Source of the DNA: CAYLHS01 sp964383535
Lineage (GTDB): Bacteria; Actinomycetota; Acidimicrobiia; Spongiisociales; UBA4744
Direction of reading: 5' to 3'
Assembly: GCA_964383535.1 (NCBI GenBank)
Contig: CAYLHS010000005.1
Coordinates: 1 to 48,325 of the forward strand
Length of the DNA stretch: 48,325 nucleotides
Part shown: in pieces, positions 34,649-42,147 of the stretch
Numbering within the stretch: position 1 is the first letter of the stretch
Layout of the letters: each line of letters begins with the position of its first letter
Translations under genes and position numbers: made by a program
The notes under the pieces: model-generated
What the model was told of the DNA's origin: nothing
The model's database searches: none
Seen by the model: the letters and a program-made list of their open reading frames with translations, nothing else

Positions 34649-35874
34649 GGAATCTCCAGTCTGTCGATGATTGCCTTGGCGGCATCCAATGTGGGTTCGA
34701 TCGTGTACGGCTGTGCGCCGGCCATACCGGCGGCGCGAACTGCAGAAGCAATGTCCTTCAGGCCGCTGCCGGTGTTGAGAATGACGACACGATCGGACGA
34801 TCCGAGTATCCCCAGCTCTTTCGCCCTGAGGTATCCCGCATAGGCAGCAGCCCCGGCCGGTTCGCCGAACACGCCACTCGCTCGGGCCATCGCCGGTATC
34901 GCATCGAGGATCTCCTCGTCGGTGACCGTCACATACGCTCCATCGGTCTCGACGACCGCCGCCATCGCCTTGATGCGGTCACGCGGGAGTCCCGCCGAGA
35001 TAGAGTCGGCCACGGTGGTCGCATCGATTGCCGGTTTCGTCAGGACGTCCTCGCCGTCGGCCCATGCTTCGGCGAGGTAGTTGCTCCCTGCCGCTTGAGC
35101 GCCTATCAGCCTCGGAAGCCTGTCGATCCATCCGAGCGCGAGCATGTCCTTGAAGCCCTTGTGGAGGCCGCCGATGATGCACCCGTCGCCGACGCTCACG
35201 ACAACCGCATCGGGCACCTGCCAGCCGAGCTGCTCGGCGATCTCATAGGCCGCCGTCTTCTTGCCTTCGGTCATGTACGGGTTGTAGGCGGTGTTGCGGT
35301 TGTACCAGCCGTATTCTCCCGCGACGTCCAGGCACAGCTCGAATGCGTCGTCGTAGGTGCCTCGAACCGTGAACACGGTGGACCCGAACACGAGAAGTTG
35401 CGCGATCTTCGCCTGCGGGGCAGTCGCAGGCACGAAGATGACGTTGCGTTGCCCAACCGATGCCGAGATGCCGGAGAGCGCCGCGGCGGCGTTGCCGGTC
35501 GACGCCGTCGTCACGACCTCCGCTCCCTGTTCGCGGGCTTTCACAACGGCGATTGCGCTGGCGCGATCCTTGAACGATGCCGTCGGCTCACGTCCGTCAT
35601 CTTTGACCCATGTCCTCGTCCCCACCGGGTATATCGGTGTCCAGCCGATGGTGAGAGGCGGAACTTCGGCGTCGGCATGGATCGGAAGCAGCGGGCGGTA
35701 CCGCCACATCGACCAGTCGGATCCGAGGTCGTCCCGATCGACGGTTGTGCGCAGGGACTCGTAGTCGTAGATCACGTCGAGGATGCCCTCGTTCCCGTGG
35801 TCGGGACACACGTACTCGACCTGGTCCGGCCCATACACCGTCCCGCAGATCACGCAGCGCAGACCGACGATCAT
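34645..35874 (-). CDS. Threonine-synthase-like PLP enzyme with N-terminal zinc motif
   Basis: The 409-aa protein starts with a small zinc-knuckle pattern (Cys7, Cys10, Cys23, His26: CVICG and VCPDHG) found in one branch of threonine synthases. The PLP lysine is Lys102 in TASFKDRAS, followed by TASTGNAAAALSG and a VSVGDGCIIGG phosphate loop. True ThrC is usually near hom/thrB; here it is coupled to carbamate kinase (ATGA at 35874), so a catabolic lyase is more likely. Threonine synthase, threonine dehydratase or diaminopropionate lyase chemistry cannot be separated from sequence alone. Confidence 0.75.
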   Translation of the reverse strand: MIVGLRCVICGTVYGPDQVEYVCPDHGNEGILDVIYDYESLRTTVDRDDLGSDWSMWRYRPLLPIHADAEVPPLTIGWTPIYPVGTRTWVKDDGREPTASFKDRASAIAVVKAREQGAEVVTTASTGNAAAALSGISASVGQRNVIFVPATAPQAKIAQLLVFGSTVFTVRGTYDDAFELCLDVAGEYGWYNRNTAYNPYMTEGKKTAAYEIAEQLGWQVPDAVVVSVGDGCIIGGLHKGFKDMLALGWIDRLPRLIGAQAAGSNYLAEAWADGEDVLTKPAIDATTVADSISAGLPRDRIKAMAAVVETDGAYVTVTDEEILDAIPAMARASGVFGEPAGAAAYAGYLRAKELGILGSSDRVVILNTGSGLKDIASAVRAAGMAGAQPYTIEPTLDAAKAIIDRLEIP

Positions 35875-36824
35875 CTCGTGATCCGAGTCCCGGTCTCGCC
35901 TCGGACGGCACGTTCGATGTTCTCGGGGTTCGTGATCAGCACTTCCGATCCACCCGACTCGAGGTACATGATCGCCGCCTCGATCTTGGGTGCCATGCTG
36001 CCCTTGGCGAAGTGGACGCCCTCGGCCAGGTACTGCTTCGCCTCCTCGAGGGTCATGGAATCCACCCATTGCCGGTCAGGAGTGCCCCATCCGAGCGCGA
36101 CCTTCTCGACGGCGGTTGAGATCAACAGCAGGTCGGCGCCGAGTTCACTCGCGAGGAGCGCGGACGCCCTGTCTTTGTCGATCACTGCGGGTACGCCTTT
36201 GAGCCAACCGCCCGATTCGGCGACGACCGGGATCCCACCGCCCCCGACACAGATGACGGCCATGCCCACGTCGAGGAGGTCACGAATGGCGTCGATCTCG
36301 ACGATTCGCTTCGGCTGCGGTGACGCGACGACCCTGCGCCAGCCTCTCCCCGCGTCCTCCACGACCTCCCACCCGTCGGACGAGCGCCGCTGTTCAGCGG
36401 TCTGCGCGTCCATGAACGATCCGATGGGTTTGGACGGATACTCGAATGCCGGATCGGCCGCGTCGACCTCCACCTGCGTGACGACGGTTGTGACCGTCTT
36501 GTCGATACCGAGGGCGAGGAAGTCGTTGTACAGGTTCTGTTGCAGGGCGTAGCCGATCGCTCCCTGTGTGTCGGCCCCGCAGACATCGAGCGGAACCTCG
36601 TGGAGCTCCGTCCTGGCGAGCTCGGACCGGCGGAGGATGAACCCGACCTGTGGTCCGTTCCCATGGGTGATTGCGACGTTCCACCCTTCCCGAATGAGTT
36701 CCGCGATGTGGTGGTCCGTCTCTCCAGCGGCGGCGTACTGGTCTTCGACCGTCGAGTGCGCGCTGTCTCTGATCAGCGAGTTGCCACCGATTGCCACTAC
36801 TGCCAGTTTCGTGTTGCTCAACAC
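35871..36824 (-). CDS. arcC: Carbamate kinase
   Basis: Makes ATP, ammonia and CO2 from carbamoyl phosphate and ADP in fermentative pathways. The 317-aa amino-acid-kinase-fold protein has AIGGNSLIRD, THGNGPQVGFILRRSEL, VCVGGGGIPVV and IDKDRASALLASELGAD, all family motifs. GTG 36824 is only 3 nt from AAGGAG; the TTG at 36821, the next codon, has better spacing. It sits directly between the YgeW-like transcarbamylase (26 bp upstream) and the PLP enzyme. No arginine deiminase is present, so the carbamoyl phosphate should come from the two transcarbamylases. Confidence 0.94.
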   Translation of the reverse strand: MLSNTKLAVVAIGGNSLIRDSAHSTVEDQYAAAGETDHHIAELIREGWNVAITHGNGPQVGFILRRSELARTELHEVPLDVCGADTQGAIGYALQQNLYNDFLALGIDKTVTTVVTQVEVDAADPAFEYPSKPIGSFMDAQTAEQRRSSDGWEVVEDAGRGWRRVVASPQPKRIVEIDAIRDLLDVGMAVICVGGGGIPVVAESGGWLKGVPAVIDKDRASALLASELGADLLLISTAVEKVALGWGTPDRQWVDSMTLEEAKQYLAEGVHFAKGSMAPKIEAAIMYLESGGSEVLITNPENIERAVRGETGTRITR

Positions 36825-36850
36825 TGTCTCCTTCTGGAGGACGACCCTGC

Positions 36851-37825
36851 CTACATGGTCAGCGCCATCACCGCTTTTTGTGCGTGCAGCCGGTTCTCCG
36901 CCTGGTCGAAGACGACGCTGTGCGGACCATCGATCACACCGTCCGTCACCTCGATGTTGCGATCAGCCGGAAGTGGATGCATGTAGATCACGTCTTCGTT
37001 TGCGAGGGCCATCCTTCGCTCATCGGTGATCCACTCCGTGTACGTATCGCCGAGGGCTTTCGACGCAGTCTCGTCGGTAGTGGTCAGCATCGCTCCCCAG
37101 CTCTTGGCGTACACGACGTCGGCGCCACGGAACCCGTCATCGAAGTCCTCGACGATCTCGAACGACCCGTGCGAACGGCGGGCATTGTCCTCGGCCTGGG
37201 CAACGATCTCAGGCATCAGCTTGAACTCAGGCGGACGGGTCAATCGGACGTTCATGCCAAATCGAGTGGCCAGCAGGATCAGACTCTGCGGTGCGCTCAG
37301 CGGCTTCTGATAGCTGGATGCGTAGGCGTAGCTGACATTGATGGTCTTGCCGCGAGGGTCGCCCTTCTTCTCGATGATCGTCATCAGGTCCGCGAGGATC
37401 TGGTGCGGATGGTAGATCTCGCACTGCATGTTGAGGACGGGCACCCGGCTCGCTTCGGCGACTGCACGCTGGTAGGCGTTGCCGACTCCCCAATCGACTT
37501 GTCTGATGGCGATGCCGGCGCTGTACCGCCCCAGGATCTCGCCGATCTCCGTCGCGGTGTCGCCGTGACTGATCTGGGTCGTTCGGGACTCCATGAACAT
37601 GGCGTGTCCACCGAGCTGGGCCATCCCGGCCTCGAAACTCGCTCTCGTTCGCGTGCTCGAGAAGAAGAACAGCATCGCGAGCACCTTGTCACGCAGATAC
37701 GCGTGCGGCTCGCCGAGCGCCTGCTTGCGTTTCAGATCGAACGCGACATCCAGCACCGTGTCGATCTCGTCCTTGGTCCACTCCTGGGTCGTGATCATGT
37801 CCCGACCCTTCAATCCTGTTTGCAT
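36851..37825 (-). CDS. ygeW: YgeW/ornithine-carbamoyltransferase family transcarbamylase
   Basis: The 324-aa protein has the carbamoyl-phosphate site SSTRTR (57-61) and HPHQ (139-142). QISHGDTATEI, GVGNAYQRAV and SYAYASSYQKPLS follow E. coli YgeW closely as I remember it. The ornithine-binding SMG loop is AKSWG (240-244), as in YgeW-type enzymes, so ornithine is an unlikely substrate. The C-terminus (HPLPADRNIEVTDGV and later AENRLHAQKA) is more OTC-like, and the protein is about 70 aa shorter than YgeW. ATG 37825 has GGAG 7 nt upstream. Likely works in reverse to make carbamoyl phosphate for the next gene, carbamate kinase. Confidence 0.78.
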   Translation of the reverse strand: MQTGLKGRDMITTQEWTKDEIDTVLDVAFDLKRKQALGEPHAYLRDKVLAMLFFFSSTRTRASFEAGMAQLGGHAMFMESRTTQISHGDTATEIGEILGRYSAGIAIRQVDWGVGNAYQRAVAEASRVPVLNMQCEIYHPHQILADLMTIIEKKGDPRGKTINVSYAYASSYQKPLSAPQSLILLATRFGMNVRLTRPPEFKLMPEIVAQAEDNARRSHGSFEIVEDFDDGFRGADVVYAKSWGAMLTTTDETASKALGDTYTEWITDERRMALANEDVIYMHPLPADRNIEVTDGVIDGPHSVVFDQAENRLHAQKAVMALTM

Positions 37826-37866
37826 CCTTGGGCTCCAGTCTCGTCCAGCTGAGTCACTCTGATGAT

Positions 37867-37953
37867 CTTCGTACCTGGTACCCGTACACGATCACCCTTG
37901 CCTCCCACCGCGGGGCGAGCCGTACCGCGGTACCAGCTCCCAAGTACGAGGTG
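37867..37953 (+). repeat. Interspersed intergenic repeat, copy B
   Basis: The best-preserved copy: left end CTTCGTACCTGGTACC, core GCGGGGCGAGCCGTACC, right end GGTACC...AAGTACGAGG. The ends are imperfect inverted repeats of each other. It fills most of the 138-bp gap between the two transcarbamylase genes and may separate their transcripts. Confidence 0.6.
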
Positions 37954-37963
37954 TTTCTTTGTC

Positions 37964-38917
37964 CTACTCCATCGCTCCCAGCACGAGGGCGAGGAGGGCC
38001 ATGCGCATCACGACACCGTTGTACGCCTCTTGCCAGTAGCGGGCGTGCTTGGTGGCGTCTACGTCAGGTGGCAGCTCGTCCATGCGCGGCAGCGAGTGCA
38101 GAATGATGGCGTCCGACTTCGCCTTGTCCGCCAGGAGCTTCCGAGTCACCTTGTAGTTGTCCGGAGTGAGATCCGTTTCGGCCTTGCGTTCGTCGCGGCC
38201 CTTCGTGTAGTCGGCCTGAACCACGGGCTCCATGTAGATGACGTCCGCTTCGCCAATCACATCCGCGACGTGGTCGGCCGTCCGAACGAACAGGTTCTGC
38301 TCGGCGAGTTCGGCCTTGAACTCATCGGTCAATGACATCTCAGGTGGTGCGACCGAGATCATCTGGGCGTCGAACTGCGTGAGCGCGTAGCCAAGCGAGT
38401 GCATGGTCCGCATCCGCATGTCGCCGATCGCCACGAACGTGAGCCCGTCGATCGTTCCCTTCTCGACGAGGGTCGTGTATAGATCCGTGAGGACCTGTGT
38501 CGGATGCTCTCCCCATCCGTCGCCGGCGTTGATGACCGGAACGCTCGCCCACTTGGCCGCCTCTCGAGGCGCGCCCTGCTGGAAGTGCCGCATGACGATG
38601 GCGTCCCCGTAGTACTCCAGCATGTGCACGGTGTCCTTGATCGACTCCTGGTAGAAGTCCCCTGCACGCGTCATCTTGGCGTCGGAGAACCCCATCACAT
38701 GGCCACCCAGCCGGTGCATCGCGGCCTCATGGGCCATGCGTGTTCGCGTCGACGGCTGGTAGAAGGCTGTCAGCAGAGTCTTGTCCGACAGTAGGTCGGT
38801 GTTGCGACGTTCACGAGCGATCGGCTCCAGCTCGGACGCGGTCTCGAATACATGCTCGAACTCTGCTCGTTCGAAGCCCTTCAACGACAGGATGTCCCGG
38901 CCGGCGAAGCTCCTCAT
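37964..38917 (-). CDS. Aspartate-carbamoyltransferase-like enzyme with altered second-substrate site
   Basis: The 317-aa transcarbamylase keeps the carbamoyl-phosphate ligands: STRTR (56-60), MRH (109-111), HPTQ (138-141), Arg170 in GDMRMRTMHS and HSLPR (274-278). It resembles ATCase in GFSD, DAIVMRH and the HxLPR-x-DE motif. The 80s loop, where ATCase supplies Ser80 and Lys84, reads TRAGDFYQES, and the TRVQ segment with aspartate-binding Arg229 reads EPVVQ. Aspartate is therefore doubtful; a ureido-catabolic substrate is likelier. No other pyrimidine genes are near. ATG 38917 has AAGGAG 7 nt upstream. First gene of the run, divergent from the ABC importer. Confidence 0.8.
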   Translation of the reverse strand: MRSFAGRDILSLKGFERAEFEHVFETASELEPIARERRNTDLLSDKTLLTAFYQPSTRTRMAHEAAMHRLGGHVMGFSDAKMTRAGDFYQESIKDTVHMLEYYGDAIVMRHFQQGAPREAAKWASVPVINAGDGWGEHPTQVLTDLYTTLVEKGTIDGLTFVAIGDMRMRTMHSLGYALTQFDAQMISVAPPEMSLTDEFKAELAEQNLFVRTADHVADVIGEADVIYMEPVVQADYTKGRDERKAETDLTPDNYKVTRKLLADKAKSDAIILHSLPRMDELPPDVDATKHARYWQEAYNGVVMRMALLALVLGAME

Positions 38918-38943
38918 TGACAATCTCCTTTCGAGGGACGGCC

Positions 38944-39022
38944 CAAGCCTATCGCTTCCTGAAACCCTCATATCCGTTCCGGAGGACGATGCACCGGGAC
39001 TCGTCCCAACCCGGTAGGCTTG
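38944..39022. promoter_or_regulatory. Candidate divergent promoter pair with inverted TAGGCTTG boxes
   Basis: The identical octamer TAGGCTTG occurs on the minus strand (38951-38944), about 27 nt before the ATCase-like start, and on the plus strand (39015-39022), 7 nt before the permease GTG. Each begins with TAGGCT, a TANNNT-type -10. A 5-bp dyad GGGAC/GTCCC (38996-39007) lies between them. -35 boxes are not obvious. Symmetry suggests shared control of transport and catabolic genes. Confidence 0.4.
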
Positions 39023-39029
39023 CCCGAAC

Positions 39030-40157
39030 GTGGAGGGTAGGAAGCGGTCGAACCTGAGGCTTCTGTCGCTCGCCGGAGGCCTTTTCCCTGTCGTAGCGGT
39101 TGTCGCCGCCCTTCTGGTCGGGGCCATCATGCTCCTCATCCTTGGGGCCGACCCGATCGAAGGATTCGGCGCGATGATCCAGGGTGCGTTCGGTGGAGTG
39201 CGCCAGCTCTCGGACACCGCAGCGAAGTCGGTTCCGTTGCTCCTCGTCGGCGTCGGCATCACAATCGCCTTCCGAGCCAACGTGATCAATATCGGCGGTG
39301 AGGGGCAGATCATCTTCGGGGCTTTGTTCGCCACGGGATTCGCCCTTCTGTTTCCGAGCCTCCCGGGCTGGCTCCTGCTCCCGGGTGTGCTGATCGCAGG
39401 GTTCGTGGGAGGCGCCTTCTGGGGTGCCATTCCTGGAGCGCTGAAGGCCTACTTCAACGTCAACGAGATCCTCAGCACGATCATGCTGAACATCGTTGCA
39501 GTCCAGGTCATGAACTTCCTCCTTCAGGGACCGTGGATGGATCCGGGCGAGATCGAACGCGGCAGCCGTATCCCACAGACCACCCGACTCGCCCAGCAGG
39601 CCGATCTTCCCCTTCTGATCAAGAACTCACGGCTGAACATCGGGTTGCTCATTGCGGTCGTCGCCGCCGTCCTCGTCTACATCTTCCTCTGGCGAATGAC
39701 TGAAGGATTCCGGATTCGTGCCGTCGGGTTCAATCCGCACGCTTCACGCTATGCGGGCATGCACGTTCAAAACCGAGTGGTTCTCGCCCTCACGCTGTCG
39801 GGAGCGTTGTGCGGTCTCGCGGGAGCGATTCTGGTGTTCGGCAGCGAGGCGCACCGCTTCGTGACCGACGGTTCGGCTACAGGGTTCACCGGCAGCGCGG
39901 GGTTCAATGGCATCGTCGCTGCACTGTTCGGAGGACTGCACCCGTTGGGAACGATCCCGGCTTCGTTTCTCTTTGGTGCGCTCCTCGTCGGCGCGAACAA
40001 GCTCCAACGAACCGTGCAGGTGCCAGGGGCGCTCATCGTCGCACTGAACGGCCTGATCGTCGTATTCGTCGTCAGTTCGGCCATCTGGAAGCGTCGCCTC
40101 TCGCAACGCATCCAGTTGCTCGCCTCTCGGGCGGACGAACCGAGGAATGGCCCATGA
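39030..40157 (+). CDS. BMP-type ABC importer permease 1
   Basis: The 375-aa protein has about nine to ten hydrophobic helices and the signature FRANVINIGGEGQIIFGAL, seen in permeases of the nucleoside/sugar (BMP, RbsC-like) ABC family, plus FNVNEILSTIMLNIVA. The coupling region is GFNPHASRYAG. Start is GTG 39030 without a Shine-Dalgarno but with TAGGCT nine nt upstream, fitting a leaderless transcript. It overlaps the next permease gene as ATGA. Confidence 0.85.
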   Translation: MEGRKRSNLRLLSLAGGLFPVVAVVAALLVGAIMLLILGADPIEGFGAMIQGAFGGVRQLSDTAAKSVPLLLVGVGITIAFRANVINIGGEGQIIFGALFATGFALLFPSLPGWLLLPGVLIAGFVGGAFWGAIPGALKAYFNVNEILSTIMLNIVAVQVMNFLLQGPWMDPGEIERGSRIPQTTRLAQQADLPLLIKNSRLNIGLLIAVVAAVLVYIFLWRMTEGFRIRAVGFNPHASRYAGMHVQNRVVLALTLSGALCGLAGAILVFGSEAHRFVTDGSATGFTGSAGFNGIVAALFGGLHPLGTIPASFLFGALLVGANKLQRTVQVPGALIVALNGLIVVFVVSSAIWKRRLSQRIQLLASRADEPRNGP

Positions 40158-41086
40158 GTGAGTTCTTCACGGCCGCGGCACTCGTCACCACGATTGGAGC
40201 GGGCATTCGGTACGCGACCTCGTACCTGTACGCCGCCATCGGCGAAACGTTCGGTCAGCGCAGCGGCGTCCTCAATCTCGGCGTCGACGGGATCATGCTC
40301 TTGGGCGCCTTCAGCGCCTACTACGTGGCGCTCAAAACAGGCGACCTCTGGCTCGCGCTGCTCATGGCCGCCGTCGTTGGACTCTTCATGGGGCTGGCGA
40401 TGGCGTTCGCCAGTGTCACGTTGCAGGCCGAGCAAGGCATCAGCGGCATCGGCTTCTACCTGTTCGGACTCGGGATGAGCGATCTGCTGTTTCAGAAGCT
40501 GGTCGGCACACCGTTGCCGATCTCCGGCTTCCCGGAAGTCCACATCCCCTGGTTGAGCGATCTCCCCGTCGTCGGTGAGCTGCTCTTCTCCCACAGCCTT
40601 CTCGTGTACGGCGCGTTTCTGCTGGTGCCGATCGGAACGTATGTCCTCAACCACACAACCATCGGCCTGAAGATCCGCTCGGCCGGAGAGAACCCGGCAG
40701 CCGTCGACACGCTGGGAGTGTCCGTCGCGAGGGTCCGCTACGGCACCGTGATGTTCGGCAGCATGCTGGCCGGCATCGGCGGTGCAGCTCTCACGACAGA
40801 ACTCGGGATCTTCCAGCAGAACCTCACCGCCGGTCAAGGGTTCATTGCCGTGGCGCTCGTGTATTTCGGAGCTTGGAGACCCGTTGGAGTGATGTACGGG
40901 GCGCTCCTGTACGGTCTCGTCACGTCGATCGTCTCTCAACTCAAGACGCTCGAGATCATTCCGCGATCCGTATCCGATCTCGCTTCGATGTTGCCGGCAC
41001 TCATCACCATCCTCGCGCTCGTCATCGCCGTTCAACGAGAACGGCAGCCGGCGGCGCTCACGAAACCGTACGAACGAGGGGGCTAG
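40154..41086 (+). CDS. BMP-type ABC importer permease 2
   Basis: The 310-aa partner permease has FGQRSGVLNLGVDGIMLLGA, the paired signature of the second subunit in nucleoside importers, then LQAEQGISGIGFYLFGLG, the coupling segment SAGENPAAVDTLGVSV and GFIAVALVYFGAW. About eight or nine helices. ATG 40154 overlaps the first permease stop, so the two are made in equal amounts. Longer in-frame sequence upstream is the shadow of permease 1. Confidence 0.87.
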   Translation: MSEFFTAAALVTTIGAGIRYATSYLYAAIGETFGQRSGVLNLGVDGIMLLGAFSAYYVALKTGDLWLALLMAAVVGLFMGLAMAFASVTLQAEQGISGIGFYLFGLGMSDLLFQKLVGTPLPISGFPEVHIPWLSDLPVVGELLFSHSLLVYGAFLLVPIGTYVLNHTTIGLKIRSAGENPAAVDTLGVSVARVRYGTVMFGSMLAGIGGAALTTELGIFQQNLTAGQGFIAVALVYFGAWRPVGVMYGALLYGLVTSIVSQLKTLEIIPRSVSDLASMLPALITILALVIAVQRERQPAALTKPYERGG

Positions 41087-41105
41087 CCCCCGGGAAGGAA
41101 GCAAC

Positions 41106-42137
41106 ATGAGACGACTGTCCACTATCGGCATCGTGGTGCTGGTGTTCGCACTGGTCGCCACCGCGTGCGGTGGAGGAACGACCACCACCACCGCACCGGG
41201 AACGACCACACCATCGGCCGAGCCTTTCAAGGTCGCCATGGTCGCACCGAGCGCCGTCAACGACCTCGCATTCAGCCAGAGCATGTACGACGCTCTGCTC
41301 GCTGTGCAGCAGCAGATGGGTGGCGAGTCGGCGATGCAGATCGCCTACTCGGACAATCTGTTCGTGGTCGATGACGCAGCGGCCGCCATCCGCGACTATG
41401 CCAACGAGGGGTATGACCTGGTGATCGCACACGGGTCACAGTTCGGCTCCTCACTCCAGGAGATAGCTCCCGACTATCCGGATACCGCCTTCGCATGGGG
41501 AACCGCAGGTGACACGTTCGGACTGCCGAACGTGTTCGCCTACGAGGCTGCGTCCGAGGAGGGCGGTTATGTCGAAGGGGTGATGGCTGCGGCACTGTCC
41601 ACGTCAGGCGTGCTAGGTGTTATCGGACCCGTCGAGGTTGGAGACGCGAAACGATATGTCGACGGCTTCAAGGCAGGTGCGGAAGCGCAGAATTCAGCGA
41701 TCGATGTCAAGGTCAACTACACGGGCTCGTTCAGTGACGTTGCCCTCGCCGCAACCGCCGCCAACACGGAGATCGCTGCCGGAGCCGATGTGCTCACCGG
41801 GACCGCCCAGATGGTCACGGGGGCGGTTGGTGTAGCCAAGGAAGACAGCATCCCATGGTTCGGCACGCAGGCCGATCAGACAGCGCTCGCCCCGTCCATC
41901 GTCGTCGCGTCGCAGGTGTACCACTGGGAGGTGGTGATCTCGCAGATCATCGACCTCATTCAGCAGGGCACGATGGGTGGCGAGTCGTTCGTGATCAACC
42001 TCTCCAACGGTGGTGAGGCGATCGCCTACAACCCGGACTACACGCTGTCGAGCGACGTGAAGCAGCTCGCCGAGGACACCATCGCAGGCATCTCGGACGG
42101 ATCGATCAACCCGCCGCGGCCGGCCGCAGGGTCGTAG
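41106..42137 (+). CDS. BMP-family substrate-binding lipoprotein
   Basis: The 343-aa lipoprotein has a signal peptide with lipobox VATAC (Cys21), a Thr-rich linker (GGGTTTTTAPGTTT) and then a periplasmic-binding fold (FKVAMVAPSAVNDLAFSQSM, VIAHGSQFGSSLQEIA, GPVEVGDAKRYVDGFKAG, VASQVYHWE). Members such as PnrA and BmpA bind purine nucleosides. This suits the surrounding purine genes, although ligand residues were not checked. AAGGAAG precedes the ATG. It lies in the order permease, permease, binding protein, ATPase. Confidence 0.87.
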   Translation: MRRLSTIGIVVLVFALVATACGGGTTTTTAPGTTTPSAEPFKVAMVAPSAVNDLAFSQSMYDALLAVQQQMGGESAMQIAYSDNLFVVDDAAAAIRDYANEGYDLVIAHGSQFGSSLQEIAPDYPDTAFAWGTAGDTFGLPNVFAYEAASEEGGYVEGVMAAALSTSGVLGVIGPVEVGDAKRYVDGFKAGAEAQNSAIDVKVNYTGSFSDVALAATAANTEIAAGADVLTGTAQMVTGAVGVAKEDSIPWFGTQADQTALAPSIVVASQVYHWEVVISQIIDLIQQGTMGGESFVINLSNGGEAIAYNPDYTLSSDVKQLAEDTIAGISDGSINPPRPAAGS

Positions 42138-42147
42138 GAGCCACACA

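Noticed and set aside
34645..35874. Ordinary threonine synthase for threonine biosynthesis
   Set aside because: Sequence alone allows it, but coupling to carbamate kinase and the second PLP enzyme, without hom or thrB, makes a catabolic role more likely.
37964..38917. Canonical pyrimidine-biosynthetic PyrB
   Set aside because: Aspartate-binding loop residues are replaced and there are no pyrimidine genes nearby; kept as ATCase-like with unknown second substrate.
39767..41284. 505-codon minus-strand frame
   Set aside because: Antisense to both permeases and the start of the BMP lipoprotein; Glu/Arg-rich composition typical of shadow frames.
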